Source: Marinomonas aquiplantarum (GTDB lineage Bacteria; Pseudomonadota; Gammaproteobacteria; Pseudomonadales; Marinomonadaceae). From it: DNA of 64,000 nucleotides. A model generated the notes under the pieces. It made no database searches and was not told where the DNA came from. It saw nothing but the letters and a program-made list of their open reading frames with translations. Both the position numbers and the translations under genes were made by a program. Below are positions 55,872-64,000 of the stretch, piece after piece. Numbering within the stretch: position 1 is the stretch's first letter; each line of letters opens with the position of its first letter. The DNA lies in assembly GCF_003314975.1 (NCBI RefSeq), contig NZ_QNRF01000001.1:648227-712226 (forward strand), given 5' to 3'.

Positions 55872-55882
55872 GCCAAGACGAG

Positions 55883-55911
55883 ATAGGATGGCAATTTCAA
55901 TGCCATCCTAT
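55883..55911 (+). terminator. Hairpin after trmA
   Basis: ATAGGATGGCA (55883-55893) pairs perfectly with TGCCATCCTAT (55901-55911). Only a weak T-rich tail follows, so a moderate terminator. Confidence 0.65.
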
Positions 55912-56039
55912 TATTCATGAGTTTTGTTCTTATCATAATGAATCACATTCTAGTATTCTGAATACGACATAGAGCGTTCTGTGTTAACATATTGCCGTAA
56001 ATTTCCCCCCACCCTAAAAACAGAGAAGTCGAACGAGCC

Positions 56040-57269
56040 ATGAGCAATACTTCATTAGACAAAGCAAAAATCAAAATTTTGTTATTGGAAGGCGTCCATC
56101 AATCTGCATTGGATGCATTGCAAGACGCAGGCTATACCAACATTGAATACCATAAAACAGCCTTGGCTGAAGATGAGTTGATCGAAAAAATTGCCGATGC
56201 TCATTTTATTGGTATTCGTTCTCGTACTCAGTTAACTGAAAAAGTGCTGTCTCACGCAAATAAGTTAGCGGCGATTGGTTGTTTTTGTATTGGTACCAAT
56301 CAGGTCAATTTAGACGCGGCAAGTGAAAAAGGGATTGTGGTCTTTAATGCCCCTTATTCTAATACTCGAAGTGTGGCTGAATTAGTGCTTGGTCAATTGA
56401 TTCTTTTGTTGCGAGGCATTCCAGCAAAGAATGCGGCTTGTCACCGTGGTGGTTGGATTAAATCTGCAGTGGGTTCTTATGAAACACGCGGTAAGCGTTT
56501 GGGTATTATCGGTTACGGTAGTATTGGTACTCAATTAAGCGTGTTGGCAGAGTCTCTAGGCATGGAAGTGTGTTTTTATGACATTGTAACTAAATTGCCA
56601 TTAGGTAACGCACGCCAAATTAAGAGTTTGAAAGAGTTGTTGTCAACCAGCGACATCATCAGTTTGCATGTTCCAGAAACTGCTTCTACTAAGTTGATGA
56701 TTGGTGAAAAAGAAGTGTCTTACATGAAAAAAGGCTCTATCTTCATTAATGCATCACGAGGCACGGTCGCGGATCTTGACGCGGTGGCTGAAGCCATTAA
56801 AGCAGGCGACTTGTCTGGTGCTGCAGTAGATGTTTTCCCAGTTGAGCCAAAAGGTAATGACGAAGAGTTCGTATCGCCACTACGCGGTCTAGATAACGTG
56901 ATCCTAACACCACACATTGGTGGTAGTACCATGGAAGCACAAGAAAATATTGGTGTTGAAGTGGCTGAGAAATTGGTTAAGTTCTCTGATGTGGGTACGA
57001 CCATTGCCGCCGTGAATTTCCCTGAAGTGGCCTTGCCTGCACAAGCAGACAATCATCGTATTCTTCATATCCATGAAAACCGTCCAGGTGTGCTATCACG
57101 TATCAATGCCATTTTCTCTGAACATGGTATTAACATCACTGGCCAGTATTTGCGTACAACGGAAAAGCTCGGTTACATGGTTATGGATGTGGATGCCGAA
57201 ACTGGTGAGCTAGCGTTGGAAAAAGTTAAAGAAGTAGACGGTACTATCAAGGCTCGAGTGTTGTTTTAA
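56040..57269 (+). CDS. serA: D-3-phosphoglycerate dehydrogenase SerA
   Basis: 409 residues: substrate domain HFIGIRSRTQLTEKV, NAD fold GKRLGIIGYGSIGTQLSVLAE, FINASRGTVADLDAV, catalytic His in LTPHIGGSTMEAQENIG and a C-terminal ACT domain (about 335-409) with HENRPGVLSRINAIFSEHGINITGQYL that senses L-serine. First step of serine synthesis. Own promoter; bidirectional terminator downstream. Confidence 0.95.
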   Translation: MSNTSLDKAKIKILLLEGVHQSALDALQDAGYTNIEYHKTALAEDELIEKIADAHFIGIRSRTQLTEKVLSHANKLAAIGCFCIGTNQVNLDAASEKGIVVFNAPYSNTRSVAELVLGQLILLLRGIPAKNAACHRGGWIKSAVGSYETRGKRLGIIGYGSIGTQLSVLAESLGMEVCFYDIVTKLPLGNARQIKSLKELLSTSDIISLHVPETASTKLMIGEKEVSYMKKGSIFINASRGTVADLDAVAEAIKAGDLSGAAVDVFPVEPKGNDEEFVSPLRGLDNVILTPHIGGSTMEAQENIGVEVAEKLVKFSDVGTTIAAVNFPEVALPAQADNHRILHIHENRPGVLSRINAIFSEHGINITGQYLRTTEKLGYMVMDVDAETGELALEKVKEVDGTIKARVLF

Positions 57270-57293
57270 ATGCTTTGATTTTCTCGCTTGAAT

Positions 57294-57320
57294 AAAAAAA
57301 TCCAGCCTCGGCTGGATTTT
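57294..57320. terminator. Bidirectional terminator between serA and the chemoreceptor gene
   Basis: AAAAAAATCCAGC, loop CTCG, GCTGGATTTTTTT, an uninterrupted stem with T-runs in both directions. Confidence 0.93.
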
Positions 57321-57338
57321 TTTATGGGTAAGACTGGG

Positions 57339-59321
57339 TTATCGAATGCCAAGTGTGGTGGTGATGTCCTGAATTTTCTGTTTAATGTTGTCTGTTACAC
57401 GAGACATAAAGGCTTCTGACTCATTGGCTTGTTCACGTATCTGAACAACAGCTTCATTGAGTCGGTTCATGCCGGTTTTTTGTTCCGCGGCATAACCTGA
57501 TGCTTTTTTAGCAAGGTGAGTTGATTGTTGTGATTTGTCTAATACATCCTGAGCGGATTGTCCTAGGGCTTGGGTAAGACTGATTTGCTCGTGAGATGCG
57601 TGCTCAATCAGCTCAATGTTCTTTTTTAGCTTACCGGTGGCTGAGTTCAAGGAAGCAAAGATATCCGTAATTTCTTCCAAAGACTGCTGAGTACGGCTTG
57701 AAAGTGTTCTGACTTCCGAGGCGACTACCGCAAAGCCACGACCATGTTCTCCAGCGCGTGCGGCTTCAATGGCGGCATTTAAAGCCAGTAAGTTTGTTTG
57801 TTCCGAAATATCCTTGATTCCGCCGACAATAGAGGAAGCGCTTGAGACTGAGTTTTCTAGATTGTTCAATGCGTTACGGCTGCTGTCGAGACGTTCAACC
57901 GTGGTTTGATTCGCTTGGGCTAATGCGGCTGCCTGATCGACACTGTGTGTCATAGCCGTGTTGGTGTCGGTGGCGTAACTTGCTACTTCTTGAGCACGAA
58001 CTTCCGCTTTGTTGGCAAGAACTTCTACTTGGCTAGACAAGTCTAGGGTGTTATCCAATTTTTGTTTTGAGTCCATGCCCAGCTTATGTACTTGGCCGAA
58101 TGCGTTAAGCATCTCATTTAGAGATACTGAAATATTATTCAATTCGGTATCTCTTTGCTGGCGCTGTACGCTGACTTGTTCCAGATATCGGTTTAAGTAG
58201 TGGGCGACATCCGATAGTTCATTTTTGGTTTTGCCCACTTTCAATGTTTGGACGTTTTGATGTTCGACCAACTCTTTTACAGCGTTATAAAGGTCTTTGG
58301 CGCTTTTAACGACCACTTTATTTTGGAAAATATGCACGACAATGGTGGTGATGACCATGAGTAGCACAAATAATGAAAACGCCATGAGTGTCTGTTGTTG
58401 TGTGTCTTCAGCACTTTGCTGAATATTAGTTGTTCCCGCTTTTAATGTTTCTTCTAATTGCTCAATTAGCCCTCGAATTTTTGTTTGCGCTGCTGTGGCT
58501 TGTTGAATCCCAGAAAGACTTGAGCTCACGTCTTTAAGGTAGCGGTGTGACCAAGTATGTAACTCACTTTTTGCTTCTTCCAACGGATCGACTATGTCGT
58601 CGCTTTCGTCGGTATCCCAGCCCATCAAAGCTGAAAGGTCATCTTCAGTATCAGTATCTTGATCACCTTCTAACGATAGAATAGGCAATTCAGAAAATGC
58701 TTTGATATTAGCTTGGAAGCGAATCAGTGCTTCTTTTAAGCGTTGAAGGTTATCTTCGGTCGTTTTCGCTAGGTATTCATTTTTGGCACCATTCACATGA
58801 GCAAGGTCGGCATACAAGTAAGCCTGACTAGCAAGGTAAGGTGCAGCATCTGCTAAGCTATTGCTTTCAAGGTAAAGGTTGATTTTATCGGCTAAGGCAT
58901 CAAGTGAGAGTAAAATTTGACGTTCATTGTTTTCAATTAAAGCAAATGGACTGCCGGACAGTTTCCCCGCCGCTCTGACATCGGATTCTAGGCTTTGCTG
59001 AATTTCTGCGAGAGGAGCTTGAATCGGATCTTTAATGTCATCTGGTAAGGTTTCTAATGTTGGATAAATTTTGGTCTGTATAAATTCTTGCGCAGATTGT
59101 AAGGTCGAAGCTTCACCAGACGAAAGGTAGCTTTCAATCTGTTGTTTTAAATCAATGGCGGAATATTCCCATACTTGAGTGTATGAATCACTTTTTTCAA
59201 AGGCACCACGGAATTGCATTAAGCTCCATAACAATAAGGCGATGAGCATAGCCGCAATGATTAGATAGCTCATGGTTGTCGTGCGAGTGACGTGGGATAT
59301 TTTCAATTCAAGACCTGCCAT
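57339..59321 (-). CDS. Methyl-accepting chemotaxis protein
   Basis: 660 residues from the ATG at 59321 (no clear ribosome site; a TTG two codons earlier is possible). Helix about 16-37, a long periplasmic region of about 270 residues rich in Gln, Leu and Glu with an acidic DTDTEDDL stretch, a second helix near 310-330, a HAMP-like linker, then a signalling tip with [43 protein letters not shown]. Cytoplasmic part contacts CheA/CheW. Solitary receptor, ligand unknown; no relation to the other receptor beyond the signalling tip. Confidence 0.87.
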   Translation of the reverse strand: MAGLELKISHVTRTTTMSYLIIAAMLIALLLWSLMQFRGAFEKSDSYTQVWEYSAIDLKQQIESYLSSGEASTLQSAQEFIQTKIYPTLETLPDDIKDPIQAPLAEIQQSLESDVRAAGKLSGSPFALIENNERQILLSLDALADKINLYLESNSLADAAPYLASQAYLYADLAHVNGAKNEYLAKTTEDNLQRLKEALIRFQANIKAFSELPILSLEGDQDTDTEDDLSALMGWDTDESDDIVDPLEEAKSELHTWSHRYLKDVSSSLSGIQQATAAQTKIRGLIEQLEETLKAGTTNIQQSAEDTQQQTLMAFSLFVLLMVITTIVVHIFQNKVVVKSAKDLYNAVKELVEHQNVQTLKVGKTKNELSDVAHYLNRYLEQVSVQRQQRDTELNNISVSLNEMLNAFGQVHKLGMDSKQKLDNTLDLSSQVEVLANKAEVRAQEVASYATDTNTAMTHSVDQAAALAQANQTTVERLDSSRNALNNLENSVSSASSIVGGIKDISEQTNLLALNAAIEAARAGEHGRGFAVVASEVRTLSSRTQQSLEEITDIFASLNSATGKLKKNIELIEHASHEQISLTQALGQSAQDVLDKSQQSTHLAKKASGYAAEQKTGMNRLNEAVVQIREQANESEAFMSRVTDNIKQKIQDITTTLGIR

Positions 59322-59485
59322 TAACAAATTATTACGATTGCAGGCTACCTTAATATCATCTCATGACAGAATTGTTACAGCTGTAGGGAGCAATTAAGAT
59401 TTGAACTCGACATGAATTTATAGACTATTAACGACAGAATCCTGATTATGCGCGACATCTGTGACATTTATATTGCTATTAGATA

Positions 59486-59507
59486 ATAAAGTGGGCGGTC
59501 ACTTTAT
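59486..59507. promoter_or_regulatory. 22-bp dyad upstream of the polyamine operon (distal)
   Basis: ATAAAGTG (59486-59493), six bases, CACTTTAT (59500-59507). Perfect 8-bp arms, about 120 bases before the binding-protein start. Confidence 0.5.
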
Positions 59508-59536
59508 CGTCATGATTATCCGTTAAATTTGATGGA

Positions 59537-59558
59537 TTATTAAACGACTGTTTAATAA
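59537..59558. promoter_or_regulatory. 22-bp dyad upstream of the polyamine operon (proximal)
   Basis: TTATTAAAC (59537-59545), GACT, GTTTAATAA (59550-59558). Perfect 9-bp arms, about 68 bases before the ATG at 59626. It looks like the operator of a dimeric repressor overlapping the promoter. Confidence 0.6.
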
Positions 59559-59625
59559 ATGTTGAATTTCTGTGTTATTTCCGTTTTGATTAGGTGACAA
59601 CAATTAACGAAAAAGGAGCTCGAAC

Positions 59626-60738
59626 ATGACACTTTCACGTCGTCAGTTTGTCAAAGGTGCCTCGGTTGCGGGTGCTGTTGCAGCGACACCATTCTCAATA
59701 AACCGTGCTATTGCCGCCAATAAAGAACTGCGCATTTATGCATGGGCGGGTTACATTACCGATGAAATGTTGGCGGACTTTAAAGCCAAAACAGGTATTA
59801 ATGCCACCTTTACACCTTACGGTACGAACGATGAGTTAATGAACTCATTGCGTGCAACAGATGGCACAGGCTTTGACATCATCATGCCGACAGTCGATCG
59901 TGTTCCGGGTTACGTTGATTACGACCTAATTCAGCCTCTTGATGTAAAACGCATCAACTGGAGCGGCTGTCTTGATAGTGCCTTAGAAGGTTCTGATGTC
60001 GGCGGTATTGTAAAAGGGAAGCGTTACTTCGCACCTTCTGATTGGGGTACGGAAGCGATTGCTTATAATACAGAATATGCCAAGGTAGACCCTAAGAACC
60101 TAAGTTATGGGGATCTTTGGACGCCTGAGAATGCTGGTGGCGTAACAGTTCGTGGTCACTCTGCATTAGTTGGTATTGGTTTATGGTTAGAAAAAGCGGG
60201 TAAGCTGCCTTATCCTTTGCTTGACTCGTACAAAAACGAACAGGCAATGCGTGCTAACTTTGATGTTATTTTGAAAGTAGCGGTAGAGAATAAGTCTGCT
60301 ATTGCTCAATTCTGGTCAACTGAAAATGAGGCGCAAGGTGCATTCCGTGCAAATGGTGCCGTGATCGGCCAAACTTGGGACAGCACAGCCTTCAAATTAA
60401 AAGCAGAAGGTGAGCCTGTCGCATACGGCGCACCAAAAGAAGGTGCCTTGGCGTGGATGGAAGGTTTTGTGATTCCTAAAAATGCCAATAATGTGGATTC
60501 AGTTTATGAATTCATCAACTGGTACTACACACCAGAAGCGGGCGCAATGTTTGTTAAAGCGACTGGTTACAACTCAACGGCTAAAGGTGCAGACGCTTTG
60601 CTGCCGGCTGAAACGAAACAATTCTTCCAAGATTCTTACACACAACAGGATCTTGCTAACCTATGGTGGTGGCCTATCCAAGAACCTTGGTATGTGGCAC
60701 TTCGTAACGAATATCAAGATCGTTACTTATCAGCGTAA
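59626..60738 (+). CDS. Polyamine-type ABC importer, periplasmic binding protein
   Basis: 370 residues. Twin-arginine-like signal (SRRQFVKGASVAGA) suggests Tat export, then a PotD/PotF-type fold: LRIYAWAGYITDEMLADF, GFDIIMPTVDRVPGY, APSDWGTEAIAYNT and WYYTPEAGAMFVKATGYN. Binds putrescine, spermidine or a related amine; the residue-level substrate code was not decided. GGAG lies 10 bases before the ATG. A strong terminator follows, so expression is higher than the membrane subunits. Confidence 0.86.
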   Translation: MTLSRRQFVKGASVAGAVAATPFSINRAIAANKELRIYAWAGYITDEMLADFKAKTGINATFTPYGTNDELMNSLRATDGTGFDIIMPTVDRVPGYVDYDLIQPLDVKRINWSGCLDSALEGSDVGGIVKGKRYFAPSDWGTEAIAYNTEYAKVDPKNLSYGDLWTPENAGGVTVRGHSALVGIGLWLEKAGKLPYPLLDSYKNEQAMRANFDVILKVAVENKSAIAQFWSTENEAQGAFRANGAVIGQTWDSTAFKLKAEGEPVAYGAPKEGALAWMEGFVIPKNANNVDSVYEFINWYYTPEAGAMFVKATGYNSTAKGADALLPAETKQFFQDSYTQQDLANLWWWPIQEPWYVALRNEYQDRYLSA

Positions 60739-60749
60739 AACGTTTGTTA

Positions 60750-60785
60750 AAGCCCCTCGGGAGATGTTTCCGAGGGGCTTTTTTT
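60750..60785 (+). terminator. Internal terminator after the binding-protein gene
   Basis: AAGCCCCTCGG (60750-60760) pairs perfectly with CCGAGGGGCTT (60770-60780), then T7. Partial read-through supplies the ATPase and permease genes. Confidence 0.92.
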
Positions 60786-60814
60786 ACATTAATTTTTAGT
60801 ATTTGAGAGAATCA

Positions 60815-61903
60815 ATGGATAGTAGTGTTCATTTAGACAATGTTGTCATGCAATTTGGTGATTTTACGGCCATTCAAAAGTCTGATTTAAAAATTGAGTC
60901 AGGTGAGTTTTTCAGTTTTTTAGGCCCTTCCGGTTGTGGTAAAACCACTATTCTGAACATGATCAGCGGCTTTCTAGATCCGACAGAAGGTTGTGTCAAA
61001 ATTGGTGGGCAAGATATGGCAGGGGTGCCTGCAAATAAACGTCCAACATCGATGATTTTTCAAAACCTCGCGCTTTTCCCGCTGATGACAGTCGCGGAAA
61101 ATATTGAGTTTGGCCTAGAAGTCCGCGGAGTTTCGAAAAGTGAGCGTAAGAAAGCCTCCGATCGTTTATTGGAGTTGGTCGCGCTAGAAGGAAGTGGTCA
61201 TAAGAAAGTATCCGAACTATCTGGTGGCCAAAAACAACGGATTGCTATAGCTCGAGCGTTGGCCGTTGAACCGCAAGTGTTGTTGCTGGACGAACCGCTT
61301 TCCGCTTTAGACTTAAAGCTGCGCCAGCACATGCGTACAGAATTAAAAGAGATTCAGCGTAAAACTGGCATTACCTTCATCTATATAACACATGACCAAG
61401 GTGAAGCTCTGACCATGTCGGATAGAGTGGCCGTGATGTCCGCCGGTCGTATCCAGCAAGTGGCTGACCCTATTACCTTATACCGTGACCCTAAAACGGC
61501 TTTTGTCGCGTCTTTTGTCGGTGAGAATAATGCGATTCAAGGCAAAGTAGAGCGTATTGATAGTGGTATTGCAGAGATTCATTGTGGCGAACTTGGCGTC
61601 TTAAAAGGCCGAGTACAGTCTTCTGTAGCGGTTGGTGAAGAAGCGACCTTGTTTATTCGTCCAGAGCATTTTCGCTTACAAGCTGAAGAGGGCATGTTGA
61701 GCATTGCCGTTGAAATAGAAGAAGTGAACTTTGAAGGGGCATACCTAACACTAAGTACTTCTACCGCTGCCGCTTCAAAACAAAACCTAACGATTCAACT
61801 GGGTGCGCACCAATACAATGATGATTTAGCGAAGGGGAAGGCTTTATCACTTTCTTATAACGTGAGCGATGCCATTGTGATTGGAGGTGATAGTAATGCT
61901 TAA
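60815..61903 (+). CDS. Polyamine-type ABC importer ATPase (PotA/PotG type)
   Basis: 362 residues from the ATG at 60815 (a TTG four codons before is unlikely). Walker A GPSGCGKTT (37-45), Q-loop IFQNLALFPLMTV, signature LSGGQKQRIAIARA, Walker B VLLLDEPLSALD, H-loop ITHDQ and a TOBE domain (FIRPEHFRL). Its last 8 bases overlap the next gene. Confidence 0.88.
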   Translation: MDSSVHLDNVVMQFGDFTAIQKSDLKIESGEFFSFLGPSGCGKTTILNMISGFLDPTEGCVKIGGQDMAGVPANKRPTSMIFQNLALFPLMTVAENIEFGLEVRGVSKSERKKASDRLLELVALEGSGHKKVSELSGGQKQRIAIARALAVEPQVLLLDEPLSALDLKLRQHMRTELKEIQRKTGITFIYITHDQGEALTMSDRVAVMSAGRIQQVADPITLYRDPKTAFVASFVGENNAIQGKVERIDSGIAEIHCGELGVLKGRVQSSVAVGEEATLFIRPEHFRLQAEEGMLSIAVEIEEVNFEGAYLTLSTSTAAASKQNLTIQLGAHQYNDDLAKGKALSLSYNVSDAIVIGGDSNA

Positions 61904-62783
61904 CCAGCTAAAGGCTCGCTTTGGCAGTGGGTTAGCCATTGGCATTGTGGGTATGATTGCCATTTGGCTGATTGCTTTGGTCATTATGCCGCAACTTCTG
62001 ATGGTGGATTACTCTTTTCGTCCTAATCTGTTGCCAGCGGACATTGGTGGGCCAAAAGACACCTATTCCTTGGTTAACTATGAAACCTTGTTTAGTAACC
62101 AGATCCATTTAAAAATCTTTTTTAAGACGATTTGGTCTAGCGTTCTGGTAACGGCATTGACTCTTATTGTGAGTTATCCGATTGCGTTTTATTTGGCAAA
62201 AGTGGCAACGCCTCAAAAGGCCGCTTTATGTCTATTACTACTGATTATTCCTTTTTGGATTAATGAAATCCTTCGAACTTTCTCTTGGTACATTATTTTA
62301 GCGTACAAAGGGCCCTTAAATGCGGCGCTATTAGGCTTAGGTCTGATTGATCGCCCGATCCGATTTTTGTCGGGGGATGGCGGTGTATTAATCGGAATGG
62401 TTTATGCCTATATCTTATTTATGATCTTTCCTATTTATAATGCCATTGAGAGTTTGGACACCAACCAAATTAAAGCCGCTCGTAACCTTGGTGCAGGTTG
62501 GATTCGAACCCATTGGCGAGTCATCATTCCACATGCTAAACCAGGTATCGCGACTGGATGTATTATGACCTTCATGTTGGCGGCCGGTAGTTATGCTGTA
62601 CCTGCTCTGTTAGGTTCTCCAGGAAGTCGTTGGTTTACCCAGATTATTTACAACTGGTTCTTCGAAGGTGGTAATTGGAACCAAGGTGCTGCGTATGCCT
62701 TCTTGTTGTTGGTTATCTGTATTGGCTTTATTGCCTTGGTAATGCGTGTGTTTAAAGTGGGCCTAGGAGACATTGCACGATGA
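61896..62783 (+). CDS. Polyamine-type ABC importer permease (PotB/PotH type)
   Basis: 295 residues from the ATG at 61896 (GGAGG 8 bases upstream; the in-frame TTG five codons earlier overlaps that site). Six predicted transmembrane helices and the EAA loop KAARNLGAGWIRTHWRVIIPHAKPG. The N-terminus is preceded by the usual long periplasmic segment DYSFRPNLLPADIGGPKDTYSL. Ends in an ATGA overlap with the next permease. Confidence 0.88.
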   Translation: MLNQLKARFGSGLAIGIVGMIAIWLIALVIMPQLLMVDYSFRPNLLPADIGGPKDTYSLVNYETLFSNQIHLKIFFKTIWSSVLVTALTLIVSYPIAFYLAKVATPQKAALCLLLLIIPFWINEILRTFSWYIILAYKGPLNAALLGLGLIDRPIRFLSGDGGVLIGMVYAYILFMIFPIYNAIESLDTNQIKAARNLGAGWIRTHWRVIIPHAKPGIATGCIMTFMLAAGSYAVPALLGSPGSRWFTQIIYNWFFEGGNWNQGAAYAFLLLVICIGFIALVMRVFKVGLGDIAR

Positions 62784-63583
62784 GTTCAGAAAGCATTATG
62801 CGATTTGGTGTTCGCTTTTATATCGGGGTATTTTTCTTATACCTATTTACACCGCTTATTATCATGGGCTTGGCTACTTTTAACGACAGTCGCTTCCCTA
62901 CGGTTTCTCCTTGGCGTGGTGCAACGCTTAAGTGGTTTGATGCTTTGGCGCAAGATGGTGCCATGTGGCAGGCTCTATGGACCAGTATCATTGTCGCGGC
63001 AGGTGTGTTGGTGGTGGCCGTACCAATTGGTATTTGTTGTGCTTTGTTTCTGTCGACTGTGCAGGGTAAAGGCAAAACCTTCATTTACTCGCTTATGATG
63101 TCGCCATTGTTGACGCCCGGTGTCATTGTCGGTATCTCGACTTTAATTTTCTGGAAAGGCCTGTCAGTAAGTGGTGGTGTATTTTTGACCGTGGTGGCTC
63201 AAACAACCTTTATTTCCGCTTACGTGATGTTAATGGTCTTGGCGAGATTGCAACGTTTCGATCGCACCTTAGAAAATGCAGCGTTAAGTTTAGGGGCAAC
63301 ACAATGGCAAGCGTTTCGACGCATTTTGTTACCTTACCTAAAACCCGCCATAATTTCGGCGGCAGCGATTGCGTTTTTACAATCGTTTGAAAACTATAAT
63401 ACGACGCTGTTTGTAAAAGGCTATGACACGACGTTAACGGTTTATATCGCATCCAAAGTTCGAACGGGTCTGACACCTGCGGTGAATGCCCTAGGTTTGG
63501 TAATGATTACCGTCACGATTTTGCTTGCCGTGGTGTACGAATGGAAGCGCCGCAAAGAAGCCGCGAATGAAACAGGGTCTTAA
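62780..63583 (+). CDS. Polyamine-type ABC importer permease (PotC/PotI type)
   Basis: 267 residues, six predicted transmembrane helices, EAA loop ENAALSLGATQWQAFRRILLPYLKP, typical FNDSRFPTVSPWRGATLKWFD near the N-terminus. Completes the importer. ATGA overlap with the upstream permease, followed by a strong terminator. Confidence 0.88.
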   Translation: MSSESIMRFGVRFYIGVFFLYLFTPLIIMGLATFNDSRFPTVSPWRGATLKWFDALAQDGAMWQALWTSIIVAAGVLVVAVPIGICCALFLSTVQGKGKTFIYSLMMSPLLTPGVIVGISTLIFWKGLSVSGGVFLTVVAQTTFISAYVMLMVLARLQRFDRTLENAALSLGATQWQAFRRILLPYLKPAIISAAAIAFLQSFENYNTTLFVKGYDTTLTVYIASKVRTGLTPAVNALGLVMITVTILLAVVYEWKRRKEAANETGS

Positions 63584-63614
63584 TGGTTAGCTAAACACGC
63601 TTAAGATCTATATT

Positions 63615-63650
63615 AAAAAGGCCTGTTATCTTTTGATAACAGGCCTTTTT
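63615..63650 (+). terminator. Terminator of the polyamine importer operon
   Basis: A perfect 16-bp stem, AAAAAGGCCTGTTATC (63615-63630) with GATAACAGGCCTTTTT (63635-63650), TTTT loop. Confidence 0.95.
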
Positions 63651-63733
63651 GTATGCGGATTGAACAGTTCTGATTAACTTCTAACCTAAATATTAAAAAC
63701 TTAACCAAAACATCAAAAAAACGAAAAAAATGG

Positions 63734-63770
63734 TTGCACTAAATCTGTAGATCCTTAATATACGCCCTCG
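63734..63770 (+). promoter_or_regulatory. rrn P1 promoter
   Basis: TTGCAC (63734-63739), 16-base spacer, TAATAT (63756-63761), then ACGCCCTCGCTGACACGG, which lines up base for base with the E. coli rrn P1 start region (GC-rich discriminator, CTGACACGG). An A-rich stretch upstream (63690-63730) resembles an UP element. Stringent and growth-rate control is expected. Confidence 0.88.
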
Positions 63771-63822
63771 CTGACACGGGGTGCACTTCAAAGCATCGAA
63801 GCAACACCAAAACAAGTCAGCA

Positions 63823-63834
63823 CGCTCTTTAAAA
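63823..63834 (+). promoter_or_regulatory. rrn leader boxA antiterminator
   Basis: CGCTCTTTAAAA matches the boxA TGCTCTTTAACA of rRNA leaders that binds NusB/NusE. It is followed by ATCAGATAATTTGTGTGGGC, equivalent to the E. coli boxC region. Confidence 0.88.
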
Positions 63835-63968
63835 TAGATAATCAGATAATTTGTGTGGGCGCTCGCTGGGGCTTCAAAAAAGAAATTGAAGTCTTACGAG
63901 AGTCTAACACGTCAATTCGCTTTATTAAGTAATTGTTAGTGTTTCGAGATTTGAGTGAGCAAACTTTT

Positions 63969-64000
63969 TAACTGAAGAGTTTGATCATGGCTCAGATTGA
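63969..64000 (+). rRNA. rrs: 16S ribosomal RNA (5' end)
   Basis: The last 32 bases contain TGAAGAGTTTGATCATGGCT, the conserved 5' end of bacterial 16S rRNA (the universal 27F site). The gene continues beyond the window. Mature start placed by alignment with E. coli position 1. Confidence 0.97.

Noticed and set aside
1..64000. CRISPR arrays, insertion sequences, prophage or integrase genes
   Set aside because: No regular repeat-spacer pattern, transposase, integrase or phage structural gene was seen in any frame.

Overview
The window comes from a gammaproteobacterium that most resembles a marine Oceanospirillales member of the Marinomonas type. This rests on gene content and order: tkt-epd-pgk-fba, metX-metW-rdgB-hemW, rsmD/ftsY-ftsE-ftsX-rpoH, gshB-tonB, an E. 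coli-like rRNA promoter and leader, and moderate GC. The genus is an inference and was not tested by a database search.

Layout. 1-3.7 kb: the 3' end of a probable rph, a small secreted protein, a secreted esterase-like hydrolase and a lipoprotein 5'-nucleotidase. 3.9-10.6 kb (minus strand): a glucose-type ABC importer (gtsABCD) with the GtrS/GltR-type two-component system directly upstream. 10.8-19.9 kb (plus strand): a fructokinase, an alpha-glucoside importer (aglE, F, G, K), a GH13 alpha-glucosidase and a LacI-type regulator. Together these form a sugar island whose logic fits uptake of sucrose or similar glucosides, cytoplasmic hydrolysis and phosphorylation of fructose. 19.9-25 kb: a DnaQ-like exonuclease coupled to a cNMP/CBS/DUF294 protein, a GDT1-family Mn exporter behind a yybP-ykoY (Mn2+) riboswitch, and a BCCT osmolyte transporter. 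25.3-43 kb: mostly housekeeping genes (hemW, rdgB, metW, metX, rsmD, ftsYEX, rpoH, tonB-like, gshB, a TolC-family protein, rsmE, metK), one chemoreceptor and a solitary inactive M16 peptidase. 43.2-48.9 kb: tkt, epd, pgk, fba. 49.0 kb: tRNA-Leu(TAG).

49.3-54.6 kb holds the most unusual locus: a LuxP-like periplasmic binding protein overlapping a LuxQ-like membrane receptor. The receptor keeps the LuxQ-type periplasmic sensor and a PAS domain but appears to have lost the phosphoacceptor His, the ATP-binding motifs and the receiver Asp and Lys. The pair is followed at once by mtnN (Pfs), the enzyme one step before the AI-2 precursor, and by an uncharacterised exported protein. 54.8-63.6 kb: trmA, serA, a second chemoreceptor and a polyamine-type ABC importer. 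The window ends in an rrn operon: P1 promoter, boxA and the first 32 bases of 16S rRNA.

Other regulatory features read directly from the bases are a metK leader with two mutually exclusive hairpins, the second a canonical terminator; internal terminators placed just after the binding-protein genes of the agl and polyamine operons; and several near-perfect dyads in promoter regions. No insertion sequences, prophage genes or CRISPR arrays were seen.
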